From: an uncultured Clostridium sp.
Lineage (GTDB): Bacteria; Bacillota; Clostridia; Oscillospirales; Acutalibacteraceae
Assembly: GCA_958422185.1 (NCBI GenBank)
Contig: CATZNW010000009.1
Span: forward strand, 7,864 to 71,863
Direction: 5' to 3'
Length of the DNA stretch: 64,000 nucleotides
In this document: piece by piece, positions 35,060-43,681 of the stretch
Numbering within the stretch: position 1 is the first letter of the stretch
Layout of the letters: each line of letters starts with the position of its first letter
Made by a program: the position numbers and the translations under genes
The notes under the pieces: model-generated
What the model was told of the DNA's origin: nothing
Databases searched by the model: none
The model's input: only the letters and a program-made list of their open reading frames with translations

Positions 35060-35560
35060 TTACTCAAAAATCTTCTTAACCGATTTGCCGCGAACGGCTG
35101 CAACCTGCTCTGCCGTGCGCAGCTGAGCAAGTCCGTTAAGCGTTGCTCTTACTACATTATAAGGGTTATTTGACCTTATAGCCTTTGTACGGATATCAGA
35201 AATGCCGACTGTTTCTACAACAGCACGAACGGGACCGCCCGCGATAACGCCGGTACCCTGAGGGGCAGGCATAAGGAGCACTTCGCCCGCGCCGTATTTC
35301 CCTTTAACCTCATGCGGGATCGTGGTTCCTCTCAAAGCCACTCTCATAACATTCTTTTTTGCATCCTCTATACCCTTGCGGATAGCGTCCGGAACCTCGC
35401 CGGACTTGCCAACGCCGAAGCCGACAAGACCGTTGCCGTCACCGACAACAACAAGAGCTGAAAACTTATAGATACGGCCGCCCTTTACGGTTTTAGAAAC
35501 GCGGTTAATTTTTACAACTCTTTCTTCAAGTTCCATTGAAGACACATCTATCTTTGACAT
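35060..35560 (-). CDS. rpsE: 30S ribosomal protein S5
   Basis: S5 contributes to decoding fidelity and the mRNA entry helicase. The 166 residues have the N-terminal dsRBD-like fold (VKGGRIYKFSALVVVGDGNGLVGFG) and the C-terminal domain (GIRAVVE-like GGPVRAVVETVGISDI). Confidence 0.98.
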   Translation of the reverse strand: MSKIDVSSMELEERVVKINRVSKTVKGGRIYKFSALVVVGDGNGLVGFGVGKSGEVPDAIRKGIEDAKKNVMRVALRGTTIPHEVKGKYGAGEVLLMPAPQGTGVIAGGPVRAVVETVGISDIRTKAIRSNNPYNVVRATLNGLAQLRTAEQVAAVRGKSVKKIFE

Positions 35561-35579
35561 AAAGCATTATCCTCCTTCT

Positions 35580-35939
35580 TTAGAACTTAAGTCCGCCTTC
35601 ACGGGCGCCGTCCGCAACAGCGGCAACACGACCGTGATAAACATAACCGCCGCGGTCAAATACGCACTTTTCAATGCCCTTTGCCTTGGCTCTTTCCGCC
35701 AGTGTTTTACCGACAGCTTTAGCTGCCTCTACATTACCGCCGTAGGCGGTGAAATCCTTTTCAACAGTTGAAGCCTGAGCGAGAGTTACGCCGGCAACAT
35801 CGTCGATAAGCTGAACGTAAATATTGCTGAGGGAGCGATATACATTGAGCCTGGGACAATCAACTGTGCCGGAAATCTTTCTGCGCACTCTCTGGTGACG
35901 CCTTTTTCTTGCTTTATTTGCATCCTGTCTTGAAACCAA
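35580..35939 (-). CDS. rplR: 50S ribosomal protein L18
   Basis: L18 binds 5S rRNA. The 119 residues include RHQRVRRKISGTVDCPRLNVYRS and the C-terminal YVYHGRVAAVADGAREGGLKF. The start is TTG 35939 (M-V-S-R), supported by the AAGGGAAGGAG site upstream and by the family's N-terminus; there is no nearby in-frame ATG. Confidence 0.95.
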   Translation of the reverse strand: MVSRQDANKARKRRHQRVRRKISGTVDCPRLNVYRSLSNIYVQLIDDVAGVTLAQASTVEKDFTAYGGNVEAAKAVGKTLAERAKAKGIEKCVFDRGGYVYHGRVAAVADGAREGGLKF

Positions 35940-35957
35940 AGTAATTCACTCCTTCCC

Positions 35958-36497
35958 TTATTTCTTACCTGCTTTGCCCTCTTTGCGGCGGATATGCTCT
36001 TCGGCATATTTGATACCCTTGCCTTTATACGGCTCGGGAGGTCTCTTTTCGCGAACCTGTGCAGCGAACTGACCTACCGCCTGCTTATCTGCGCCGGATA
36101 TTACGATCTGGTTTGCAGAAGGGCATTCGATCTTAACGCCCTCGGGAGCAGTCATAGTTACCTGATGTGAATAGCCGAGGTTCATAACGAGATTATTGCC
36201 CTGCATCTGAACACGGTAACCTACGCCGTTAACCTCAAGCACCTTTTTGAAGCCGTTTACAACGCCCTCTACCATATTTGCGATAAGAGCGCGAGTAAGG
36301 CCGTGAAGGGCTCTGTTTTCCTTTTCGTCGTTTGGCCTGGAGCAGCTGATAACACCGTTATCAACGCTTACGCTGATATTCGGATGCTTATCCATGGAAA
36401 GGGTTCCGTTAGGTCCTTTAACGGTGATTGCGTTTCCGTTAACAGCAACGTCAACTCCTGCCGGAATTGTGATCGGCTTTAAGCCTATTCGTGACAT
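35958..36497 (-). CDS. rplF: 50S ribosomal protein L6
   Basis: L6 sits near the factor-binding site. The 179 residues comprise two homologous alpha/beta domains, with the C-terminal RPPEPYKGKGIKYAEEHIRRKEGK signature. Confidence 0.98.
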   Translation of the reverse strand: MSRIGLKPITIPAGVDVAVNGNAITVKGPNGTLSMDKHPNISVSVDNGVISCSRPNDEKENRALHGLTRALIANMVEGVVNGFKKVLEVNGVGYRVQMQGNNLVMNLGYSHQVTMTAPEGVKIECPSANQIVISGADKQAVGQFAAQVREKRPPEPYKGKGIKYAEEHIRRKEGKAGKK

Positions 36498-36513
36498 ACC
36501 TTACTGCACCTCC

Positions 36514-36912
36514 TTACCATACGAACGCAAGAACTTCGCCGCCAACATTCTGTTTGCGCGCTTCCTTATCCGTCATAACGCCCTTTGATGTGGAAATGAT
36601 TGCCACACCAAGGCCTTTCATAACCTTGGGCATATCCTCTACATTTGAGTAAATGCGGAGACCCGGTTTGGAAACTCTGCGAAGACCTGTGATAACCTGT
36701 GATTTTCCTTCTCCGTATTTGAGGGTTACACGGATAACACCCTGTTTGTCATCTTCAATAACCTTGAACGATTTGATATAACCTTCATCAACAAGAATCT
36801 GAGCAATTGCCTTCTTCATCTTTGACGCAGGAATATCTACTGTATCGTGTTTTGCCGAATTAGCGTTACGAATTCTTGTAAGCATATCAGCGATAGGGTC
36901 TGTAATATGCAT
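36514..36912 (-). CDS. rpsH: 30S ribosomal protein S8
   Basis: S8 organises the 16S central domain. The 132 residues begin MHITDPIADMLTRIRNANSA and end STSKGVMTDKEARKQNVGGEVLAFVW, both diagnostic. Confidence 0.98.
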   Translation of the reverse strand: MHITDPIADMLTRIRNANSAKHDTVDIPASKMKKAIAQILVDEGYIKSFKVIEDDKQGVIRVTLKYGEGKSQVITGLRRVSKPGLRIYSNVEDMPKVMKGLGVAIISTSKGVMTDKEARKQNVGGEVLAFVW

Positions 36913-36952
36913 TGATATTTCCTCCTTTATAAATTTAGCAATTTCCCATTTC

Positions 36953-37138
36953 TTACCATGAAGATTTTGTTACTCCGGGGATCTCGCCCTTATGAGCAAG
37001 TTCTCTGAAGCAGATACGGCATACGCCATACTTACGAAGATAAGCATGAGGTCTACCGCAGATCTTACATCTGTTGTAAGCTCTTGTTGAATATTTAGCA
37101 GGCCTTGCAGCCTTAACTTTCATAGATGTCTTTGCCAC
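36953..37138 (-). CDS. rpsN: 30S ribosomal protein S14, zinc type (type Z)
   Basis: The short, 61-residue zinc-binding form of S14 has CKIC and CRIC pairs separated by 12 residues (RCKICGRPHAYLRKYGVCRICF). It belongs to the constitutive operon copy; a zinc-independent paralog, if any, is not in the window. Confidence 0.97.
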   Translation of the reverse strand: MAKTSMKVKAARPAKYSTRAYNRCKICGRPHAYLRKYGVCRICFRELAHKGEIPGVTKSSW

Positions 37139-37150
37139 GATATTCCCTCC

Positions 37151-37693
37151 TTACTCTGAAAACGGAGCGCCCAGCATTCTGAGGAGCTCTCTGCCTTCTT
37201 CATCAGTATTGGCAGTTGTTACCATAATGATATCCATGCCGCGAACGGCGTCAATCTTATCATAATCGATCTCCGGGAAAATCAACTGCTCTTTGATACC
37301 CATGGCATAGTTGCCGCGGCCGTCAAACGAGTTGGGGTTGATACCTCTGAAGTCACGAACTCTGGGAAGGGCCAGATTGAAGAATCTGTCAAGAAATTCA
37401 TACATCTTATCGCCTCTGAGAGTTACTTTGACACCGATCGGCATGCCTTCACGAAGCTTGAAGTTAGCAACGGATTTCTTTGCACGGCATACGATCGGTC
37501 TCTGACCGGTTATTGTGCTGAGGTCATTGATGATAGCGTCAACGACCTTAGAGTTGTCGCGCGCCTCACCGCAGCCGACATTGAGAACAATCTTGTCAAG
37601 CTTAGGGATTTGCATAACAGACTTGTACTCAAATTTTTTCATAAGAGCCGGAGCGATCTCGCTCTTATAGGCTTCTTTTAATCTTGCAGCCAT
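37151..37693 (-). CDS. rplE: 50S ribosomal protein L5
   Basis: L5 binds 5S rRNA and contacts P-site tRNA. The 180 residues contain KIVLNVGCGEARDN, FKLREGMPIGVKVTLRGDKMYEFLDR and the GINPNSFDGRGNYAMGIKEQLIFPEI block. Confidence 0.98.
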   Translation of the reverse strand: MAARLKEAYKSEIAPALMKKFEYKSVMQIPKLDKIVLNVGCGEARDNSKVVDAIINDLSTITGQRPIVCRAKKSVANFKLREGMPIGVKVTLRGDKMYEFLDRFFNLALPRVRDFRGINPNSFDGRGNYAMGIKEQLIFPEIDYDKIDAVRGMDIIMVTTANTDEEGRELLRMLGAPFSE

Positions 37694-37713
37694 CAGTTAT
37701 GTTCCTCCCTTTC

Positions 37714-38016
37714 TTAAAATTCATTCGCGCATTGCTTGCACACGCGCTTACCGTTTTTATGACCTACACGGGTAGCTTTGCCGCATTTAGGACAAACGAG
37801 CTGAACCTTTGATGCATAAAGAGCAGATTCAACCGGAACGAGTCCGCCCTGCTCGCCCATCTTACGGGGCTTTACATGCTTGGTTACGATGTTTACCTTT
37901 TTTACGATAACCTTACCCTCTTTGGGGCTTACGGCAATTACCTCGCCTTTAACGCCTTTTGATTTACCGCTGAGCACCATAACGGTATCACCGGTTTTTA
38001 CAAACATTTTACTCAT
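37714..38016 (-). CDS. rplX: 50S ribosomal protein L24
   Basis: L24 is an early 50S assembly protein with an N-terminal KOW motif (GDTVMVLSGKSKGVKGEVIAV). The 100 residues end in a zinc ribbon with CPKC and CKQC pairs, as in many Firmicutes but not E. coli. Confidence 0.97.
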   Translation of the reverse strand: MSKMFVKTGDTVMVLSGKSKGVKGEVIAVSPKEGKVIVKKVNIVTKHVKPRKMGEQGGLVPVESALYASKVQLVCPKCGKATRVGHKNGKRVCKQCANEF

Positions 38017-38031
38017 ATTTCAGCACCTCCA

Positions 38032-38400
38032 TTAAAGTACTTCCGGAGCAAGAGAAAGGATCTTCATATAATCCTTATCACGCAGTTCTCTGGCTACCGG
38101 TCCGAAAATACGGGTGCCTCGAGGAGTTTTATCCTCTTTTATAATTACGGCAGCATTTTCATCAAAACGAATGTACTGACCGTCGTCACGACGTACACCT
38201 TTAGTTGTACGAACGATGACTGCTTTAACAACTTCGCCTTTTTTAACAACGCCGTTTGGGGCTGCTTTCTTGACAGAAGCAACGATAACATCACCGATGT
38301 TTGCATATCTTCTGCCGGAGCCGCCGAGCACGCGGATGCAAAGAAGCTCTTTCGCGCCGGTATTGTCTGCAACTTTAAGACGGCTTTCCTGTTGTATCAC
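38032..38400 (-). CDS. rplN: 50S ribosomal protein L14
   Basis: L14 forms part of the intersubunit bridge. With GTG 38400 as start (AAGGAGG about 8 nt upstream) the protein has exactly 122 residues: IQQESRLKVADNTGAKELLCIRVLGG and ends KDYMKILSLAPEVL. An upstream reading from 38433 adds 11 residues foreign to the family. Confidence 0.97.
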   Translation of the reverse strand: MIQQESRLKVADNTGAKELLCIRVLGGSGRRYANIGDVIVASVKKAAPNGVVKKGEVVKAVIVRTTKGVRRDDGQYIRFDENAAVIIKEDKTPRGTRIFGPVARELRDKDYMKILSLAPEVL

Positions 38401-38418
38401 AGCATTTTCCTCCTTCGT

Positions 38419-38448
38419 ACTGCAAAATAACACTTTGCATCTTGCAGT
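38419..38448. repeat. Alternative hairpins in the rplN-rpsQ gap
   Basis: TGCAAA (38421-38426) can pair with TTTGCA (38434-38439), or ACTGCAA (38419-38425) with TTGCAGT (38442-38448); the two stems share one arm and exclude each other. The 99-nt gap is long for this operon. No T run follows. Confidence 0.4.
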
Positions 38449-38499
38449 TATTATTTTATAAAACTAAATTATTCTTAAAAGCAATGTAATTCGTAATGA

Positions 38500-38757
38500 T
38501 TACTTAGCCTTTTCAATAACTTCTACAACGCGCCATCTCTTATCCTTGCTGAGCGGGCGGGTCTCCATAATAAGAACCTTATCGCCTACACCGCAGGCAT
38601 TTTCCTCATCATGCGCCTTGTATTTAACCGTGCGGTTGATGATCTTTCCGTAAAGCGGATGGCGTACCCTGTCCTTAATCGTAACAACAACGGTCTTATC
38701 CATCTTATCGCTTGATACTATACCAACTCTTGTTTTTCTGAGGTTTCTTTCGCTCAT
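38500..38757 (-). CDS. rpsQ: 30S ribosomal protein S17
   Basis: S17 is an OB-fold 16S-binding protein. The 85 residues carry RKTRVGIVSSDKMDKTVVVTI and HPLYGKIINRTVKYKAHDEEN, the family core. Confidence 0.98.
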   Translation of the reverse strand: MSERNLRKTRVGIVSSDKMDKTVVVTIKDRVRHPLYGKIINRTVKYKAHDEENACGVGDKVLIMETRPLSKDKRWRVVEVIEKAK

Positions 38758-38775
38758 AATAAACTACCTCCTATC

Positions 38776-38979
38776 TTAAGAATTTGAGTCTGCAAGCTCG
38801 ATCTCGCGCTCAACTGTTTTGATGCGTGCGATATCTTTTCTTACAGCTTTGATTCTCATGGGATTGTCGAGCTGGTTGATAGCCTGCTGGAAATGAAGAT
38901 TAAAGAGCTCTTCTTTAAGCTCCGCAAGCTTAGCCGCGCGCTGTTCAGCGCTGAGCTTCTTTATTTCAGCTGCTTTCAT
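38776..38979 (-). CDS. rpmC: 50S ribosomal protein L29
   Basis: L29 lies at the tunnel exit and is a two-helix protein. The 67 residues include ELKEELFNLHFQQAINQLDNPMRIKAVRKDIARIKT. It shares one base with the rplP stop (TAATG). Confidence 0.97.
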   Translation of the reverse strand: MKAAEIKKLSAEQRAAKLAELKEELFNLHFQQAINQLDNPMRIKAVRKDIARIKTVEREIELADSNS

Positions 38980-39401
38980 TACTGCTCGCCTCCCTCTTCT
39001 TTAGTGATGAATCTGCATTTGATAGGAAGTTTGTTTGCCGCAAGACGCATAGCCTCGCGCGCCACAACCTCATCAACGCCGCCAAGCTCAAACATAACTC
39101 TGCCCGGCTTAACGACTGCTACCCAGTAGTCGACGTTACCTTTACCTTTACCCATACGGGTATCCGCCGGCCTTGCCGTGATCGGCTTATCGGGGAAAAT
39201 CTTAATCCATACCTGACCGCCACGCTTTGTATAACGGGTCATGGCGATACGGGCTGCCTCGATCTGAGCTGCCGTTATCCATGCAGGCTCAGTAGCCTGA
39301 AGACCGTACTGGCCGTAAGTTACCTTATTGCCCCTTGTAGCCTCACCGGTCATACGACCCCTGTGCTGCTTACGGTGCTTAACACGCTTTGGTAAGAGCA
39401 T
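38979..39401 (-). CDS. rplP: 50S ribosomal protein L16
   Basis: L16 positions A-site tRNA. The 140 residues start MLLPKRVKHRKQHRGRM and contain IEAARIAMTRYTKRGGQVWIKIFPDKP and MGKGKGNVDYWVAVVKPG. Confidence 0.98.
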   Translation of the reverse strand: MLLPKRVKHRKQHRGRMTGEATRGNKVTYGQYGLQATEPAWITAAQIEAARIAMTRYTKRGGQVWIKIFPDKPITARPADTRMGKGKGNVDYWVAVVKPGRVMFELGGVDEVVAREAMRLAANKLPIKCRFITKEEGGEQ

Positions 39402-40141
39402 TAGTGATTTCCTCCTTCCCTGCGCCTGCCGCCTCTGTAGTTATCTCTGTTATTATCTCTGCGGCGGGAGTAGTTGTTTCTTCTCTGCGGCTTGTTTCTG
39501 CTTTCACGCAGAACCTCGCCCTGATAGATCCAAGTTTTTACGCCGATGCGGCCATAGGTTGTTGCAGCCTCCGCAGTACCGTAATCGATATCCGCGCGGA
39601 TTGTCTGAAGCGGGATCGTGCCTTCCTTATATGTTTCGGAACGAGCGATTTCGGCTCCGCCGATACGTCCGGACACCTGAACCTTGATACCGCGAGCTCC
39701 CCATCTCATCGTGTTTCGGATTGCCTGCTTAACCGCACGGCGGAATGAAACACGCTTTTCAAGCTGAGTAGCAATGCTCTGCGCAACAAGAGTTGCATTC
39801 AGATCCGGCTGCTTGATCTCTATGATATTGATGAAAACTTCATCATTCTTTTTGCCGAGTTTCTTGGCGCATATAGCCTTGAGTTTATCAATCTCAGCGC
39901 CCTGCTTGCCGATAACCATGCCCGGCTTGGCGCAGTGAATATTGATTCTTACGCGCTTAGCGTCACGCTCGATCTCTACTTTTGGAACACCCGCGCTTTT
40001 CAGGGTCTCAAGCAAATACTTGCGAAGGTTGTGATCCTCAACAAGGGTATTGCCGAAATCAGCCTTTTTAGCGTACCAGCGAGAGTCCCAGTTCTTGATA
40101 ACGCCGATTCTTAAACCGGTTGGATTACATTTCTGTCCCAT
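39401..40141 (-). CDS. rpsC: 30S ribosomal protein S3
   Basis: S3 is part of the mRNA entry tunnel. The 246 residues begin MGQKCNPTGLRIG, carry the KH domain with GMVIGKQGAEIDKL and the C-terminal domain, and end in an extra Arg/Asn-rich tail (RNNYSRRRDNNRDNYRGGRRR). It overlaps rplP by one base. Confidence 0.98.
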   Translation of the reverse strand: MGQKCNPTGLRIGVIKNWDSRWYAKKADFGNTLVEDHNLRKYLLETLKSAGVPKVEIERDAKRVRINIHCAKPGMVIGKQGAEIDKLKAICAKKLGKKNDEVFINIIEIKQPDLNATLVAQSIATQLEKRVSFRRAVKQAIRNTMRWGARGIKVQVSGRIGGAEIARSETYKEGTIPLQTIRADIDYGTAEAATTYGRIGVKTWIYQGEVLRESRNKPQRRNNYSRRRDNNRDNYRGGRRREGGNH

Positions 40142-40159
40142 CTAACTTTTCCTCCTCGC

Positions 40160-40498
40160 TTAGTCTTCCATTTCCGAAACGGTAATGGTAATGTGTGATG
40201 TTCTCTTATTGATTCTGTATGCTCTGCCCTGAGCTCTGGGACGGATCCTTTTAAGAGTGGGGCCCGCGGTTACATTGCAGTAGCTTACATACAGTCTTGA
40301 TACGTCCATATTATTGTTGTTCTCCGCATTTGCCATGGCAGACTTAAGAACCTTTGCAAGAGGCTCTGTTGCAGCCTTTGGTGTGTGCTTAAGGATAGCC
40401 ATTGCCTTATCGCAAGGTTGATTTCTGATCAGATCAAGAACGATCTGTACCTTTCTCGGAGAAATACGAACATATGTTGCCTTAGCTGTTGCTTCCAT
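40160..40498 (-). CDS. rplV: 50S ribosomal protein L22
   Basis: L22 lines the exit tunnel. The 112 residues include RISPRKVQIVLDLIRNQPCDKAMAIL and the loop-bearing GPTLKRIRPRAQGRAYRINKRTSHI. Confidence 0.98.
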   Translation of the reverse strand: MEATAKATYVRISPRKVQIVLDLIRNQPCDKAMAILKHTPKAATEPLAKVLKSAMANAENNNNMDVSRLYVSYCNVTAGPTLKRIRPRAQGRAYRINKRTSHITITVSEMED

Positions 40499-40517
40499 AG
40501 TTTAATTCTCCTTTCAA

Positions 40518-40790
40518 TTACTTCGTTGTTTTTGAGCCTGCATGGCCGCGGAACGTTCTTGTGGGAGCGAACTCGCCGAGTTTGTGACCAACCATATCCT
40601 CAGTTACATAAACAGGAACATGCTTTCTACCGTCATGAACAGCAAACGTGTGTCCTACGAACTCAGGGAAGATAGTTGAACTTCTTGACCAGGTCTTGAT
40701 AACCTGCTTATCGCCCTTTTCATTGAGAGCGGCTACCTTTTTATAAAGGCTTTCTTCAACATAAGCGCCTTTTTTAGTACTTCTACTCAT
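40518..40790 (-). CDS. rpsS: 30S ribosomal protein S19
   Basis: S19 binds 16S rRNA in the head. The 90 residues show SRSTKKGAYVEESLYKK, RSSTIFPEFVGHTFAVHDGRKHVPVYV and GEFAPTRTFRGHAG. Confidence 0.98.
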   Translation of the reverse strand: MSRSTKKGAYVEESLYKKVAALNEKGDKQVIKTWSRSSTIFPEFVGHTFAVHDGRKHVPVYVTEDMVGHKLGEFAPTRTFRGHAGSKTTK

Positions 40791-40809
40791 CTAATCTTCT
40801 CCTTTCCTC

Positions 40810-41643
40810 TTATTTACCGTTACGACGTCTTACGATCATCTTATTGGAAGCTTTTTTCCTGTTGCGTGTCTTATAACCAAGAGCAGGTTTGCCCCAAGGT
40901 GTAACAGGACCGGGACGGCCGATAGGTGATTTGCCTTCACCGCCGCCGTGGGGGTGATCGTTCGGGTTCATAACAGAACCGCGGACGGTTGGCCTCCAGC
41001 CCATATTGCGCTTGCGGCCGGCCTTACCGATCTTGACGTTAGCGTGATCGGTATTTCCTACAACGCCGATCGTTGCCATACAGTCAACCGGGACGTTGCG
41101 AAGCTCGCCGGACGGGAGCCTGAGCAACGCATAAGGGCCTTCGATAGCCATAAGCTGAGCGCTGTTGCCAGCTGAACGTGCAAGCTGAGCGCCTCTTCCG
41201 GGATAAAGCTCTACATTGTGGATAATTGTTCCGACAGGGATATTCTTGAGCGGAAGCGCATTGCCCGCTACGATATCAGCCTCAGGGCCTGCAACCACCG
41301 TTGCGCCTACTTTGAGGCCTTCCGGAGCAAGGATATAGCTCTTGACTCCGTCTTCATACTGAATAAGAGCGATATGAGCCGAGCGGTTCGGATCGTATTC
41401 GATCGTTTTTACCGTTGCGGGCACATCGAACTTCTGTCTCTTGAAATCGATCACGCGGTATTTTCTTCTGTTTCCGCCGCCGCGGTGACGTACGGTTATT
41501 CTTCCGTAAGAGTTACGGCCTGATTTTTTGCTGATGGGCTCAAGCAAGGACCTTTCAGGAGCAACTTTAGAGAGGGAAGAATAATCTGTTACCGACATAT
41601 TCCTTCTTGAAGGAGTGGTCGGCTTGTAATTCTTTATAGCCAT
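40810..41643 (-). CDS. rplB: 50S ribosomal protein L2
   Basis: L2 is needed for peptidyl transferase and subunit association. The 277 residues from ATG 41643 begin MAIKNYKPTTPSRRNMSV and include the active-site region NPNDHPHGGGEGKSPIGRPG. A reading from 41685 adds 14 residues and is rejected. Confidence 0.98.
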   Translation of the reverse strand: MAIKNYKPTTPSRRNMSVTDYSSLSKVAPERSLLEPISKKSGRNSYGRITVRHRGGGNRRKYRVIDFKRQKFDVPATVKTIEYDPNRSAHIALIQYEDGVKSYILAPEGLKVGATVVAGPEADIVAGNALPLKNIPVGTIIHNVELYPGRGAQLARSAGNSAQLMAIEGPYALLRLPSGELRNVPVDCMATIGVVGNTDHANVKIGKAGRKRNMGWRPTVRGSVMNPNDHPHGGGEGKSPIGRPGPVTPWGKPALGYKTRNRKKASNKMIVRRRNGK

Positions 41644-41672
41644 TATTATTTTTCCTTTCTGAATAACTTTGC

Positions 41673-41746
41673 GAAGAGATGGCACTCTTCATACCTCATC
41701 ATTCGAAATTTCTCTAATATATAAATGTAATAGAAACCGGATTACA
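41673..41746. repeat. Two hairpins in the rplW-rplB gap
   Basis: GAAGAG/CTCTTC (41673-41690, 6-nt loop) and TGTAAT/ATTACA (41726-41746) lie in the unusually long 98-nt gap, the second overlapping the rplW stop. There is no terminator-like T run. They may be sites for processing or protein binding. Confidence 0.4.
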
Positions 41747-42038
41747 TCATATCGTTGAAGAATTCAATTTCCTTTGAATCCTCCGCAAGTGTAACGATTG
41801 CCTTTTTCCAGGAAGGTGTGTAGCCCTTGTTCATGCCCTGACGGCGCTCATGGCCGCGTACGTTCATGGTATTTACCTTTGCCACTTTCGTTCCGGGGAA
41901 AACCTCTTCGATCGCCTTGGCTATCTGTATCTTATTGGCATCCTTCGCTACCTTGAAGGTATACTTTTTAACAACAAGCCCTGTCATAGACTCTTCTGTA
42001 ATGATAGGCTTCAGGATAATGTCATGAGCTGTTTTCAT
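41742..42038 (-). CDS. rplW: 50S ribosomal protein L23
   Basis: L23 docks trigger factor and SRP at the tunnel exit. The 98 residues start with DIILKPIITEESMTGLVVKKYTFKVAKDANK and contain VNTMNVRGHERRQG. One-base overlap with rplD. Confidence 0.97.
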   Translation of the reverse strand: MKTAHDIILKPIITEESMTGLVVKKYTFKVAKDANKIQIAKAIEEVFPGTKVAKVNTMNVRGHERRQGMNKGYTPSWKKAIVTLAEDSKEIEFFNDMM

Positions 42039-42661
42039 TACGCATATACCTCCTCAATCTTCTTGGCCGCGTCCTTAAGAACAACAAGATTGCTGCAATT
42101 AAGGATATCGTAAACGCAAAGTGTGTTTACCGTTGTGACCTTAACACCCTTGATGTTGCGGGCGCTTTTATAAATCGTTTCGTTATTCTCCGGCAGAACG
42201 ATAAGCACCTTTTTGCCGGTCTTGAGCTTGGAAAGCATTTCGGCAACTGCCTTTGTTTTGATCTCCTCAAGCTCTATCTTGTTCACTACAAGCATCTCTG
42301 ACTCTGCAACTTTTGAAGAAAGCGCGGACTTCATAGCAAGTCTTCTAACCTTCTTATTTACATTTACCTTATATTTTCTTGGCTTGGGGCCGAGAGCGAT
42401 ACCGCCGTGCGTCCACTGAGGACTTCTGGTTGAGCCCTGACGGGCACGGCCTGTTCCCTTCTGCCTCCAAGGCTTAGCACCGCCGCCTGAAACTTCGGAA
42501 CGAGTGAGAGTTGACTGAGTGCCCTGGCGCTGTGCAGCAAGATAGCTTACAACAGCAAGATGCATTGCATATTTGTTCGGCTCAATGCCGAAAACGGAAT
42601 CCGCAAGATCAAGCTTTGAAGTTTTGCGGCCTTCCTGGTTATAAACCTGAACCTGTGCCAT
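42038..42661 (-). CDS. rplD: 50S ribosomal protein L4
   Basis: L4 lines the tunnel and in several bacteria also represses the S10 operon through its leader. The 207 residues show AAQRQGTQSTLTRSEVSGGGAKPWRQKGTGRARQGSTRSPQWTHGG-type signature region and RRLAMKSALSSK. Confidence 0.98.
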   Translation of the reverse strand: MAQVQVYNQEGRKTSKLDLADSVFGIEPNKYAMHLAVVSYLAAQRQGTQSTLTRSEVSGGGAKPWRQKGTGRARQGSTRSPQWTHGGIALGPKPRKYKVNVNKKVRRLAMKSALSSKVAESEMLVVNKIELEEIKTKAVAEMLSKLKTGKKVLIVLPENNETIYKSARNIKGVKVTTVNTLCVYDILNCSNLVVLKDAAKKIEEVYA

Positions 42662-42678
42662 TATAATCTCTCCTTTCC

Positions 42679-43311
42679 TTAAGCTTTAACAGCGTCTGCA
42701 ATAACAACGATTCCGCCCTTGGGTCCGGGAACGGCTCCCTTAACGGCGATAAGGTTGTTTTCGTTATCCACCTTAGCAACCTTAAGATTCTGAATGGTTA
42801 CTGTTTCGTGACCGTAATGACCTGCCATCTTTCTGCCCTTGAATACTCTTGAAGGACTTGAACACGCACCGAGTGAACCCTGATGACGTGCGTTGGGGCC
42901 TGTACCGTGAGACTCACGAAGTCTGGAGAAGTTCCAGCGCTTGATCGCGCCAGCAGTTCCGTGGCCCTTTGACGTGCCCTTAACGTCCACTACTTCGCCC
43001 TCTGCAAAGGTATCTGCCTTGATAATGTCGCCCACATTCACCGCCGAACAATCCTCCAGGCGGAACTCCTTAAGAGTTTTCTTGGGAGCAACGTCGTTTT
43101 TAGCAAAATGGCCTTTAAGAGGCTTGTTAAGCTTGTTCATCTTAACGTCGCCGAAGCCGACCTGAACGGCGTCATAGCCGTCGTTTTCAACGGTCTTCTT
43201 CTGAGTTACTACGCACGGACCTGCTTCAATAACGGTAACAGGGATAACCTTGCCGTTTTCATCGAAGATCTGGGTCATGCCGATCTTTTTTCCGATAATT
43301 CCTTTTTTCAT
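42679..43311 (-). CDS. rplC: 50S ribosomal protein L3
   Basis: L3 reaches the peptidyl transferase centre. The 210 residues start MKKGIIGKKIGMTQIFDENG and contain GPNARHQGSLGACSSPSRVFKG and GHYGHETVTIQNL. Confidence 0.98.
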   Translation of the reverse strand: MKKGIIGKKIGMTQIFDENGKVIPVTVIEAGPCVVTQKKTVENDGYDAVQVGFGDVKMNKLNKPLKGHFAKNDVAPKKTLKEFRLEDCSAVNVGDIIKADTFAEGEVVDVKGTSKGHGTAGAIKRWNFSRLRESHGTGPNARHQGSLGACSSPSRVFKGRKMAGHYGHETVTIQNLKVAKVDNENNLIAVKGAVPGPKGGIVVIADAVKA

Positions 43312-43366
43312 TATTTTTCCTCCTTGGTTATTGGTTGGTCTCCCAACTTGACCTCGTCAAGCGCGA

Positions 43367-43681
43367 TCAGAGTTTGATCTCTATGTCTACGCCTGCCGGG
43401 AGCTCAAGATTCGTCAGCGCTTCAACAGTTTTATTTGAAGGTCTGAGGATATCGATGAGTCTTTTGTGTGTTCTCTGCTCAAACTGTTCACGGCTGTCCT
43501 TGTACTTGTGAACGGCTCTGAGGATCGTGATAACTTCTTTTTCCGTAGGAAGCGGAATGGGGCCGCTTACCTGCGCGCCAGTGGCTTTTGCAGTTTCTAC
43601 GATTTTTTCAGCTGCCTGATCAACAAGGCTGTGGTCATAGCCTTTAAGCCTGATGCGGATCTTCACTTTGCTTGCTGCCAT
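43367..43681 (-). CDS. rpsJ: 30S ribosomal protein S10
   Basis: S10 is a head protein and NusE of antitermination complexes. The 104 residues include KIRIRLKGYDHSLVDQAAEKIV, GPIPLPTEKE and FEQRTHKRLIDIL. It is the first gene of the 31-gene ribosomal block, after a leader of about 300 nt. Confidence 0.98.
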   Translation of the reverse strand: MAASKVKIRIRLKGYDHSLVDQAAEKIVETAKATGAQVSGPIPLPTEKEVITILRAVHKYKDSREQFEQRTHKRLIDILRPSNKTVEALTNLELPAGVDIEIKL

